IMG/VR virus record: IMGVR_UViG_3300004460_000221
Coordinates: 1 to 22,565 of that record
Reading direction: 5' to 3' (one strand)
Length of the DNA stretch: 22,565 bases
DNA from: a virus
Position numbers and translations under genes: made by a program. This document shows, in pieces, positions 1 to 7,146 of this stretch (its first letter is position 1; every line of letters begins with the position of its first letter). Under the pieces are notes generated by a model that did not search any database, was not told the origin of the DNA, and saw nothing but the letters and a program-made list of their open reading frames with translations.

Positions 1-875
1 ATCTGATGACCTGCCATAAGGTTTTGAGTGATAAGCGCATCAACATGCTGAAAATCTTCTTTGGTCAAATCACTCTGTCCCAAGTCCTGAACAGTTGGAG
101 CTTTTGCAGGATCATTATTGAATGCAATTATCATCTTTGATCCATCGGCACCGGTAAATTTACGCTCCAATCTTTTTTGGATATCGCGCTGCATTTCTGG
201 TGCTGGTTCCCCATTAAAAAAATTCACCATCTTACTTGCACTAAAACCTGCCTTAGCATTTGTCAAAGTATGCTTTGATACCTCCATGTCAGACTCAATG
301 TAATTTATCGCGCCAATATAATTTGGCAGGCAATATGTGCGGAGTCCCGGTCTATATTCTTTATATGAGAAAATTGTTGAGCTTGACATGTCATTTGGAT
401 TGAATGCCGCAAACTCCATTGCCTTATCTCTATTACCAAGTTTCCAATCATTTTTGTAGTAAAACATTGAGCCATCCTCATTGCTGCGGACACGCTCAAA
501 ATCAAGATGGTAAATGTCTGCAATGCCTCCAATCTTATTTGGTATGATGTTCAAATAAAATCCGCCAAATATCTCAATGTCAAGCGCACACTTTTTGATG
601 ATATCATTTAAGCTCTCGCCTGCGCTGTTAGCTTTGAATATCATTTTGTCTGCCTCTGCATCATCAACCTTTGAATACATGCCCTCACCTACAATGTAAG
701 TCACTTTTCCATTGATGATTGCGTTGTGCTTTGCTGACTTATTGAATAGCTTTGTTAAGTACTCAGGATAAAGATTATCCTCACCGAAGTAAACCCAATC
801 TTTGCCCCTTACCTCCTTAAACTCAGGTATTTTGCTATCCTCAAATTTTAATACAAGTATTTGCTTATCCTCCAT
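1..875 (-). CDS. Phage portal protein, N-terminal part (runs off the left edge)
   Basis: An open minus-strand frame starts with ATG at 873-875 and runs without a stop to base 1, giving 291 residues of a longer protein. The translation begins MEDKQILVLKFEDSK. It contains YFGEDNLYPEYL near residue 30, a conserved-looking YIVGEGM stretch, IEIFGGFYLNII, and ends near VDALITQNLMAGHQ. This combination is what I recognise from portal proteins of Bacteroidota siphophages; the portal is the dodecameric ring at the capsid vertex through which DNA is packaged and to which the tail is joined. The start overlaps the end of the preceding gene by 11 bases, suggesting coupled translation. It lies downstream of the major capsid gene, an unusual place for a portal. 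The C-terminal part is outside the window. The family call rests on sequence recognition, without a database check. Confidence 0.8.
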   Translation of the reverse strand, partial: MEDKQILVLKFEDSKIPEFKEVRGKDWVYFGEDNLYPEYLTKLFNKSAKHNAIINGKVTYIVGEGMYSKVDDAEADKMIFKANSAGESLNDIIKKCALDIEIFGGFYLNIIPNKIGGIADIYHLDFERVRSNEDGSMFYYKNDWKLGNRDKAMEFAAFNPNDMSSSTIFSYKEYRPGLRTYCLPNYIGAINYIESDMEVSKHTLTNAKAGFSASKMVNFFNGEPAPEMQRDIQKRLERKFTGADGSKMIIAFNNDPAKAPTVQDLGQSDLTKEDFQHVDALITQNLMAGHQ

Positions 876-1242
876 ATTGAGTGAAATTTGTTGCTGTGCT
901 GTATTGAGTGAACTCAAAACCAGCTGCATTGTTTAAATCCATTTTGCCAGTCTCGACAAGTGTCAGACCGGTTGTATTTGTGTTAGTGTCGCTTTCTTGC
1001 TCGTAGATGTGATACTGATATTTGCCCACTGGCGAATCATCAAAATAAGATGCAGCAAACTCAAACTCATTATATCTCCACTGGTGAGTGCTAATATCAG
1101 CACTCATTGGCAGGATTATGTTAATGATTTGCTTTGTAGTGACATGCATAAACACAAAAAGATAATACGCATCAACCAAAGTTGTGAACTCTGTTAATGT
1201 CAATACTACATTTTTATTCTGCCCTTTGATCAGTTGAATCAT
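865..1242 (-). CDS. Hypothetical virion-associated protein, 125 aa
   Basis: The protein starts at ATG 1240-1242; an in-frame TTG sits one codon upstream. It is rich in beta-prone segments (LTLTEFTTLVDAYYLFVF near the N-terminus) and carries GKYQYHIYEQES and LVETGKMDL in the second half. There is no signal peptide or membrane helix. Its place between a probable structural gene and the portal suggests a minor head, head-tail joining or tail component. I recognise the general pattern from Bacteroidota phages, where similar proteins sit in structural modules, but I know of no demonstrated function. The gene lies just after an intrinsic terminator, so its transcription with the portal gene must come from readthrough or a local promoter. 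It overlaps the portal gene by 11 bases. Confidence 0.75.
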   Translation of the reverse strand: MIQLIKGQNKNVVLTLTEFTTLVDAYYLFVFMHVTTKQIINIILPMSADISTHQWRYNEFEFAASYFDDSPVGKYQYHIYEQESDTNTNTTGLTLVETGKMDLNNAAGFEFTQYSTATNFTQYGG

Positions 1243-1275
1243 CAATTATAAATATCAATGCAGTCGGTTTGTGTC

Positions 1276-1305
1276 AAAAAAAATGCCCTGCCATTTAGCA
1301 GAGCA
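1276..1305 (-). terminator. Intrinsic terminator after the 170-aa structural gene
   Basis: On the minus strand the sequence TGCTCTGC, loop TAAATG, GCAGGGCA forms an 8-bp stem with one G-U pair (1284-1305). It is followed at once by eight T residues (1276-1283). This is a textbook Rho-independent terminator in the direction of phage transcription, between the 170-aa gene and the 125-aa/portal pair. Confidence 0.85.
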
Positions 1306-1328
1306 CTTTATTATTCAAAGGGTAAATA

Positions 1329-1841
1329 TTATGCTGTAAGTCCTGCGATAATACCTGATGATACCTCCTGAGCGAGTGATGGCTCAGCACCAGCAAACTC
1401 GATAGTATATCCGTTACGATCCCCCATCTTTGTTCCTGACTCAGCTTTTGCGGTTGAGATAACCAATCCGTTGATCAATCCTAAGATGAAATATTTTCCG
1501 TTACGATCAGCAACAACACACACCAACAAATTCTGAGCTAATAATTGCAATTCGTTACGAGTATTTGCTTGTAACTTATTCAATATAATGCTCAATTTTT
1601 GTTCGCTGTAAACGGTACCATTTTCCTCAGATACAGTCAAAGTATCTTCAAACATTGCTGTTTGTTTTACTAAATTGTATTTGTAGAATTTTTTACCGCT
1701 TGCTTTGGTGATAGCTGTCACTACACCGCTGGCCTCAGTATATGAGCTCATATTTCCGAGCTCCATAAAATAGACTTCTTTCACACCGCCGATACTATCG
1801 CGGCAGTCTAAATTGTATCCCTGTGTTAATGCGCATGGCAT
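1329..1841 (-). CDS. Phage structural protein, possible tail tube subunit (170 aa)
   Basis: The protein begins MPCALTQGYNLDCRDSIGG and continues with VKEVYFMELGN, a SEENGTVYSEQKLSIIL segment and a C-terminal GDRNGYTIEFAGAEPSLA. I recognise this N-terminus and overall pattern as a recurrent structural-gene family in Bacteroidota phages. The length and the predicted mostly beta content would suit a tail tube or head-tail connector subunit, but the exact role is inferred. It directly follows the major capsid gene. It is bracketed by two intrinsic terminators (1862-1890 upstream, 1276-1305 downstream), as would fit a product needed in a copy number different from its neighbours. The start is the ATG at 1839-1841, preceded by the A/T-rich leader typical here. 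Confidence 0.75.
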   Translation of the reverse strand: MPCALTQGYNLDCRDSIGGVKEVYFMELGNMSSYTEASGVVTAITKASGKKFYKYNLVKQTAMFEDTLTVSEENGTVYSEQKLSIILNKLQANTRNELQLLAQNLLVCVVADRNGKYFILGLINGLVISTAKAESGTKMGDRNGYTIEFAGAEPSLAQEVSSGIIAGLTA

Positions 1842-1861
1842 AGTTATAAATTTAATATTTT

Positions 1862-1890
1862 AAAAATGGGAGGAGCGCAAAGTCTCCTCC
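1862..1890 (-). terminator. Intrinsic terminator after the major capsid gene
   Basis: On the minus strand GGAGGAG (1884-1890) pairs with CTCCTCC (1869-1875) across an 8-base loop, giving a 7-bp GC-rich stem followed by CA and then five T residues (1862-1866). It lies 15 bases beyond the capsid gene stop. Because the next gene is on the same strand 21 bases further on, it may act as a partial terminator rather than an operon end. Confidence 0.75.
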
Positions 1891-1904
1891 ACTGTTACTA
1901 TCAA

Positions 1905-2855
1905 TTAAACCAAGATAAAGCTCACTGTCTCAGCAGGAAATGCAACCTGTACTCCAAGTTTCCACTCAGCTACAAATCTCACCTCCATTGCCTCCTTAGC
2001 GTAGAAAATTTCCCACTTATCTTCTTCGCCTAAGATATCACAACCCATGTAAAGATTGCTGTCTCTCATTGCGTAAAGCTTTGAAGTACCATTCAAACCA
2101 TGTACCGCAGTTACTTTGTACGCTGTACCCGGAATGATGAACTCACCTGACTCATACATCAAATTTGCTGAACCATAATTGAAGTAATTAGCTGTTACAT
2201 AAGCATCAACCAATACATCAAATGTGTCCCATCCGCACCAAATTCTAACATCCTTTTTACCCTTAACTCTTGCAGGCAAAGCGTTCTTAATGTTTTTAAC
2301 AATTGTTAAAGCATTTGCCGCAGTGATACCAGTTGCAACAGTGATTGATGTTGTGTTACCATTTACGCTAACACCACTATCCAACAACAACTTTGCAAGT
2401 CCGTTAAACTTATTTAAGTTAACATCACCTGATGATGTGATACCCTGCCATAATGCAGTCTCCAATTGCTCAGCAATAACACCAGCTTTTAAGTCAGTGT
2501 ATTGTTGTTCAAATGGAATTGCTTGAGGATTGCTACCGGCTGCCAAAGCTAACTGAGTGTACTTTGTTTCCAAAGTCTTAGGACACAATGACTCATGGAC
2601 TTTAAATTTGCCCACTGTCAATGTGCGCTGTGTAAAGCTGCTCGATCCGCTTGAAGTAAACCCACAAGTGCCTCCAGTTTGGAAGATTGCATCTGTGTCT
2701 AACACATTGATTGTTTCTGCTGATTTTACTCCAGCCATTACATTACCTGATGCCTGAATAACGCTTTGCGTTTTTGCATCAAAAAGTGACTTTGTCACCA
2801 ATAATTTTTCGTTTTGGATTGTATAATCCGACAACGCTGATACATTAAATGCCAT
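1905..2855 (-). CDS. Major capsid protein (316 aa)
   Basis: This is probably the HK97-fold shell protein of the phage head. The protein begins MAFNVSALSDYTIQNEKLL. It has a long alanine-rich helical middle (LKAGVIAEQLETALWQGI), a DVRIWCGWDTFDVLVDAYV segment and a C-terminal beta-rich end (EVRFVAEWKLGVQVAFPAE). The size is normal for an HK97-type capsid protein, with no long N-terminal delta domain. A separate scaffold-like gene lies immediately upstream and the protease gene two genes upstream, the usual capsid-maturation trio. An intrinsic terminator follows the stop. The start is ATG at 2853-2855 in an A/T-rich leader without a Shine-Dalgarno sequence. Context and the protein pattern make this the best candidate for the major capsid protein. 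Confidence 0.85.
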   Translation of the reverse strand: MAFNVSALSDYTIQNEKLLVTKSLFDAKTQSVIQASGNVMAGVKSAETINVLDTDAIFQTGGTCGFTSSGSSSFTQRTLTVGKFKVHESLCPKTLETKYTQLALAAGSNPQAIPFEQQYTDLKAGVIAEQLETALWQGITSSGDVNLNKFNGLAKLLLDSGVSVNGNTTSITVATGITAANALTIVKNIKNALPARVKGKKDVRIWCGWDTFDVLVDAYVTANYFNYGSANLMYESGEFIIPGTAYKVTAVHGLNGTSKLYAMRDSNLYMGCDILGEEDKWEIFYAKEAMEVRFVAEWKLGVQVAFPAETVSFILV

Positions 2856-2880
2856 TTTTTAAAATTTTAATAGGTTAGAA

Positions 2881-3435
2881 TTATTTTTTTAGTTGACTGA
2901 TGGCTCTCACCATTGCATCAAATTTCTCATCTTTTGTCATTGGTGTTTGTGCTGTGTACTGATTTTTAACTGTTGCCGCTGGCTCGCTGATTGGAGCTGT
3001 TGCCATCTTCTCAACAAGTGCCATCATTGATTTGATTGCCTCGTTTTGCTTAGCCATTGACTCCTCAATCATTTTGATTTTAGCGCAATTCTCAGCTACT
3101 GTCTTGTCGATTGCTACCATCTTTTCAGATGTCATGTTCGATGTTACTGACTCATCAATTGCCTCCTCTGCCGGAGTGCTGATCTCAACAATTGAACCGC
3201 TTTGCGTTTGGATGATTGTACCATCCTGCAATTGATGCTCACCATCTGGTGCCGGTGTTCCGTTGATTGTTACCATTCCGCCAACCTCTAATTTGTCAAC
3301 ACTAATCTTTGTACCATCCTGTAGGATGTAGTCAGTTAATGTTGTCACATCAGGGCTAACAGTAGCAGCACCAACCTCAGGCGCAGCCGCCTCAAATAGT
3401 TGCTTAATTTTGTTAATCGTTTCCTGATAATTCAT
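2881..3435 (-). CDS. Scaffold-like capsid assembly protein (184 aa)
   Basis: The chosen start is the ATG at 3433-3435, which follows an A-rich leader and gives MNYQETINKIKQLFEA; an earlier in-frame ATG at 3475-3477 lies inside the protease gene. The N-terminal third contains two DGT modules, ILQDGTKISVDKLEVGG and, about 30 residues on, HQLQDGTIIQTQSGSIVEI. The C-terminal half is helical and probably coiled coil, rich in Lys, Glu, Met and Ala (IKMIEESMAKQNEAIKSMM), and ends in a lysine pair. An elongated helical protein with a basic tail, placed between protease and capsid genes, is the classic profile of an internal scaffold. I recognise the DGT pattern from Bacteroidota phage head modules. 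The role is inferred from context and composition. Confidence 0.75.
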   Translation of the reverse strand: MNYQETINKIKQLFEAAAPEVGAATVSPDVTTLTDYILQDGTKISVDKLEVGGMVTINGTPAPDGEHQLQDGTIIQTQSGSIVEISTPAEEAIDESVTSNMTSEKMVAIDKTVAENCAKIKMIEESMAKQNEAIKSMMALVEKMATAPISEPAATVKNQYTAQTPMTKDEKFDAMVRAISQLKK

Positions 3436-3460
3436 AATGCTTTTTTTATAGATAACGTAA

Positions 3461-4489
3461 TTACTTTGATGTGTCATTTAAACCATCTAAGAGCTTGCCT
3501 ATTTCATTGTAAATCTGCTCGGCTGTCAATCCCTTCTTTTTATATTCAAAGATACCCTCAACGCTAAAACCTTTAATCTCGCCACTTTTTACCTTTGCCC
3601 AAACCTCAGGATTGTTAACTTTTACACCAATGAACCATGATCCATCCTTTGCATCCTCAAATCCTTTTGGTGGCATACGCCCCTCTGTGCTGTCAACGAT
3701 ATAAGATTGAAATACAAACACTCCTGATGTTTTTTGCGTAGGATCATGCATCAGATTAAAGTTTTGATAAAATCCTTTCTCAAAAAACTTCTGAGCAATG
3801 GTGTAAATAGTCTCTTTATCAAACACAACATAATACTCTCCGAGCTGTTGATCGTTGCGATAGATTGGCATATCTGCAAGCATAGCCGCTCCGAATAGCT
3901 CCATTTTTTCATCGTTGATTGCAAATGCTTGTTTCATTACAAATTGCTGCCCAATGCTCCCCAACTCCTTGACAACATCACTATTGTTGTCGTAATGCTT
4001 TGTAATGCCCAAATCTTTAATCTTTTGCACCTTTGCCTCATTGCTGCCTGTTGCATATACTCGAGAGTCAGGAATGCCCAACTTCTCAGCAACTCCCAAC
4101 ATACCATCTTTGCTATCGCGCGCCGATATGATGTACAATGTATTGCCATCAGCTATCAATCTCTTTGCAAGCTCTTTTCCTTTGTCAGTGCTTAAAGTAT
4201 CATCATAATCAATCGATACTTTTGTGCTGGCAAAGTGCTCCTCCCAAATGCTGTTGCAAATGGCCGCCGCTTGTTCTGACTCTTTACCCTCACCTACAAC
4301 ATAGCTGATGCAGCGCGGTAGAAAATTATCTTTGTGCTCGCCTTTAGATGGCTCAACAAATTGCTCATTGAATGCTAAGAAATTACGCTCAATTGCTGGT
4401 GCATCGACCATCGCAATTGCATCGACTTGCAAATCGCTATCAACTGAGTCATCAATTACGAGTAAATAAGTTGGTATCATTTTATCCAT
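3461..4489 (-). CDS. XkdF-type prohead serine protease with an inserted HAD-like domain (342 aa)
   Basis: The N-terminus (about 5-42, ending in VDAPAIERNFLAFNE) and residues 183-320 match what I know of the XkdF/Peptidase_S78_2 family, which processes prohead proteins. Candidate catalytic residues are H248 in NLMHDP and S309 in GFSVEG. Between these parts lies extra sequence. Residues 55-82 form a Cys-containing motif (RCISYVV, AAAICNSIW) that recurs in phage head proteins. Residues 90-178 look like a HAD phosphatase core: motif I DYDDT (D94, D96), motif II S122 in IISARD, a lysine near 153-158, and motif IV HYDNN (D167). The gene directly precedes the scaffold and capsid genes. The inserted domain could be an active phosphatase or a structural module; the sequence alone does not decide. 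Confidence 0.85.
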   Translation of the reverse strand: MDKMIPTYLLVIDDSVDSDLQVDAIAMVDAPAIERNFLAFNEQFVEPSKGEHKDNFLPRCISYVVGEGKESEQAAAICNSIWEEHFASTKVSIDYDDTLSTDKGKELAKRLIADGNTLYIISARDSKDGMLGVAEKLGIPDSRVYATGSNEAKVQKIKDLGITKHYDNNSDVVKELGSIGQQFVMKQAFAINDEKMELFGAAMLADMPIYRNDQQLGEYYVVFDKETIYTIAQKFFEKGFYQNFNLMHDPTQKTSGVFVFQSYIVDSTEGRMPPKGFEDAKDGSWFIGVKVNNPEVWAKVKSGEIKGFSVEGIFEYKKKGLTAEQIYNEIGKLLDGLNDTSK

Positions 4490-4507
4490 TTTATAAATTT
4501 TTATTTG

Positions 4508-6691
4508 TTATCCAATACGCGCCGCTCTGTTTATACGGCTTATCCTGTCCTGATTGTTTGCAATGTCCGCCTCCACAACATAAGCACGCGATGCAGTTGC
4601 ATTCATGCTTGCAAGTGTCTGACCGCTGAGTGATGTTGTTGATGTGCTTGCCATTGGTGCCAATGGTGCACGCATTGATGCAATGCCTCCGCCTCCGCCC
4701 GGTACCGATGGCATATTGCCTCCTCCACCTGATTTGCCCGGTACCTTAACCGCTAAGATATTTTTTACAGCACCGAAACCGGTTGCTGCCGCTGATATGG
4801 CCGCAGGTATTGCCGCTGGAAATCCTAACTTAACTGCCTTTGCGATACCCTCATAAGTACTAATCAATGCTGATGCAACCGATAATGATTTGCCGGCAAC
4901 AGTGTTTTTGCCAACAATATCTGCAACGCTATTGATAGCTTGACCATATTGATCCAACATTGCCATTTGCCCATCAAAGCGAGCTTTGTCCAAATCTGCC
5001 TGAGACTTTGTTATTTCCCCTTTCTTTTTATTATATTCCTCCTCAGATATCAGCTTTGCATCAAATGCCTGTTGTACCAATAACACCTCTTTGTCAAGTG
5101 CTTGTTGTCTTAGTGCCAATGCAATTGTGCTATCAGATGCAATTTTGTTTTGTGCCTCAATGCCAGCATTGGCCTCATCTTGTTTCTTTTTTAATTCCTT
5201 TGCAGCATCATCATCAGCTTTCTTTTGTTTGTCGGCTGCCTGCTTTGCTAATAATGCCGCCTGTTGCTGATCATAGTTTGCATTGATTAAAGCTTTACGC
5301 TGGTTAAACTCCTCCAATCCGATGAGCTTATTATTGTACGCATCCTGTTCTTTATCAATTTCATTTTGCCTATTTACCTCAACCTCTTGCTGTGCCTTAA
5401 AATTTGCATCAGTTATGGCTTGCAGTCTATTTTTAAGTATTAATGCATCAGTCTCTGCTGCCTGCTGTGCTTTATTATCATTATAAGCTTTTACCCTCGC
5501 AGCAATATCATCATCCAATTTCTTTTGCTTATCTGCTGCCTCTTTTGCAAGTCTCTCTTTTTCTTTTTGTGCCTCAACTGCAATCCTTTTCTTTTCTGCC
5601 GCTGCCTCTTTTGCTTTTGATATTTCCTCCTTATTTAATGAGTCAACTTGTGACTGTACTTTTTTACCAATCTTTGCTGATTGTGCAGCTGCATTCTCAG
5701 CATCAATTATCTGCTGATCCAATGCATAAAGCTTGTCTTTGTTTACATTTTTCATGTTCAACAATTCCGCTCTTGCTGCCTTAAGTGACTCAACTGTGCC
5801 CTGTCTAATCTGAGCAATAACATTGCCACGCGCCCCCATCTCCAATGCCATTTGTTCCATTTGCGCCGCAGTCTTTGCTACATTTAATGCAACTACTTTG
5901 TCAAGCTCCTCCTTTTCAATTCGCCCTGCATCCTTTAATGCTTTGATTCTTTCTTTGATTGGTACATTCGCATCACCTGCAATCTCACGCGCCTCTTGTA
6001 ATTTTCTATTTGACTCAGCTGTTGCAAGTGCCTGATCCTTTTGTGCATCATCCAATTCACGCACTGTCTTTGCCAGTTGCCCCATTCTTTTTGATGTGGC
6101 CTCAGCTGATACCCCAAGCTTATCAGCAATCCACTCAACAGCACTGGTCAATGCTCCAATGAGCTTAACAAACCCATCAATCATTGGAGTCAGTACTGCA
6201 TTAATAAACTTGCTAAAAATACCGCTCACCTCATTCCATGCATCCCCCATCGCATCCGCTGCGCCATCCATTTCCTTAAATTTATTTACGAGCCCAATGA
6301 TAATGGCAACCAATACACTCAATACAGCAATGATTGGATTGGCTTTGAGTATATTTAATACACCATTAAATTTGCTCGCTGCCTCTGCCGCTCCTCCAGC
6401 CGCCGGGCTGATGGATGCCATTTGAGTCTTAAGATTGCCAAACTTTTCACCCCCTGACTTTGCCGCATCCTCAGTCCCTTTCATTGACTTCTGCAAATCT
6501 CCGTTTGCTTTCTTCAAATCGTTCTGAGCTTGCTGCAATTTTATAAATGCTTGCTTTTGCTCCTCTGATCCGGCAGCTGAATTTTTAAACTCCTCCTTAA
6601 GCTTAGCAACCGATTGCTGCAATGTCAACACATTCTGCGCCGCACTACCAGTATCAACCGAGACTTTTGCACCTATTTCAACTTGACTCAT
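4508..6691 (-). CDS. Tail tape measure protein (727 aa)
   Basis: The protein is dominated by long Lys/Glu/Ala/Gln coiled-coil stretches (20-70, 200-280 and 340-580). It has one strongly hydrophobic segment at about 117-137 (NPIIAVLSVLVAIIIGLV) and a glycine-rich hinge near 652-670. This layout is characteristic of tape measure proteins, which span the tail lumen and set its length. An imperfect internal repeat is visible: AADKQKK followed by DDD occurs at 385-395 and 485-495, and a YNNKLIGLEEFNQ-type unit near 452 recurs near 543. At the usual rule of about 0.15 nm per residue the tail would be near 110 nm, an estimate only. The C-terminal end (SRAYVVEADIANNQDRISRI) resembles ends I associate with Bacteroidota phage tape measures. 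It lies between the tail-tip genes and the head genes. Confidence 0.88.
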   Translation of the reverse strand: MSQVEIGAKVSVDTGSAAQNVLTLQQSVAKLKEEFKNSAAGSEEQKQAFIKLQQAQNDLKKANGDLQKSMKGTEDAAKSGGEKFGNLKTQMASISPAAGGAAEAASKFNGVLNILKANPIIAVLSVLVAIIIGLVNKFKEMDGAADAMGDAWNEVSGIFSKFINAVLTPMIDGFVKLIGALTSAVEWIADKLGVSAEATSKRMGQLAKTVRELDDAQKDQALATAESNRKLQEAREIAGDANVPIKERIKALKDAGRIEKEELDKVVALNVAKTAAQMEQMALEMGARGNVIAQIRQGTVESLKAARAELLNMKNVNKDKLYALDQQIIDAENAAAQSAKIGKKVQSQVDSLNKEEISKAKEAAAEKKRIAVEAQKEKERLAKEAADKQKKLDDDIAARVKAYNDNKAQQAAETDALILKNRLQAITDANFKAQQEVEVNRQNEIDKEQDAYNNKLIGLEEFNQRKALINANYDQQQAALLAKQAADKQKKADDDAAKELKKKQDEANAGIEAQNKIASDSTIALALRQQALDKEVLLVQQAFDAKLISEEEYNKKKGEITKSQADLDKARFDGQMAMLDQYGQAINSVADIVGKNTVAGKSLSVASALISTYEGIAKAVKLGFPAAIPAAISAAATGFGAVKNILAVKVPGKSGGGGNMPSVPGGGGGIASMRAPLAPMASTSTTSLSGQTLASMNATASRAYVVEADIANNQDRISRINRAARIG

Positions 6692-6706
6692 AATTTACTT
6701 TTTTTA

Positions 6707-7135
6707 TTATGCTCTAAAACTGCACGCGCTCCAATAACCATTAACAGATATAATCATTACAGCTTGCTTTGTAGGGATTGTAACATATTTATCACCAGCA
6801 CTTGTACTTGCCTCTGTTAATGGTTGATAATCGCCAGCAAAGTCAGCTCCATTTGTTTGGTCGTAATTAAAAAATAATAACTCAGCGCCGGGCATTGTTG
6901 TAGGATTAGGCAACATTATTGAATTTGGAGTCAATCCACTTGATCCAACAGTGATGAAATAAATGCCACTTTTTGTAACATTATAGTCAAATGATGTCAA
7001 ATTTATTTCAATTATTGGCTTTGTATTTAATTGTTCAGATGTTACTTTGACTGTTGCTCCGGTTTGTACTATTGGTATTAACTCTGTACCATCTAATGCA
7101 TCACCGGCTGGCAATGCGCTAATCTTTACACTCAT
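6707..7135 (-). CDS. Small tail fibre/receptor-binding-like protein (142 aa)
   Basis: The N-terminus (KISALPAGDALDGTELIPI then VQTGATVKVT) matches a motif seen repeatedly at the start of phage fibre, spike or other appendage proteins, where an ISELPAA-type leader is followed by an exchangeable domain. The remaining 110 residues look all-beta, with many Gly, Thr and Asn (FITVGSSGLTPNSIMLPNP) and a short hydrophobic C-terminal strand (QAVMIISVNGYWSA). No collagen-like or catalytic motif is visible. It sits between the large tail-tip protein and the tape measure gene. A role in the tail tip or receptor contact fits, but at 142 residues it is short for a full fibre and could be a tip or decoration subunit. 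Confidence 0.65.
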   Translation of the reverse strand: MSVKISALPAGDALDGTELIPIVQTGATVKVTSEQLNTKPIIEINLTSFDYNVTKSGIYFITVGSSGLTPNSIMLPNPTTMPGAELLFFNYDQTNGADFAGDYQPLTEASTSAGDKYVTIPTKQAVMIISVNGYWSACSFRA

Positions 7136-7146
7136 ATATTTATTTT

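Noticed and set aside
1242-1280. Apparent minus-strand promoter: TTGACA (1272-1277) and TATAAT (1245-1250) ahead of the 125-aa gene
   Set aside because: The spacer is 21 bases, too long for a sigma-70 promoter, and the start site would fall inside the coding region. The TTGACA also overlaps the terminator T-run. The Bacteroidota-type match is imperfect too.
118-6425. Many plus-strand open frames of 60-113 codons across the structural genes
   Set aside because: All lie opposite strong minus-strand genes and have low-complexity or composition-driven translations (Leu, Ser, Pro runs opposite the coiled-coil tape measure).
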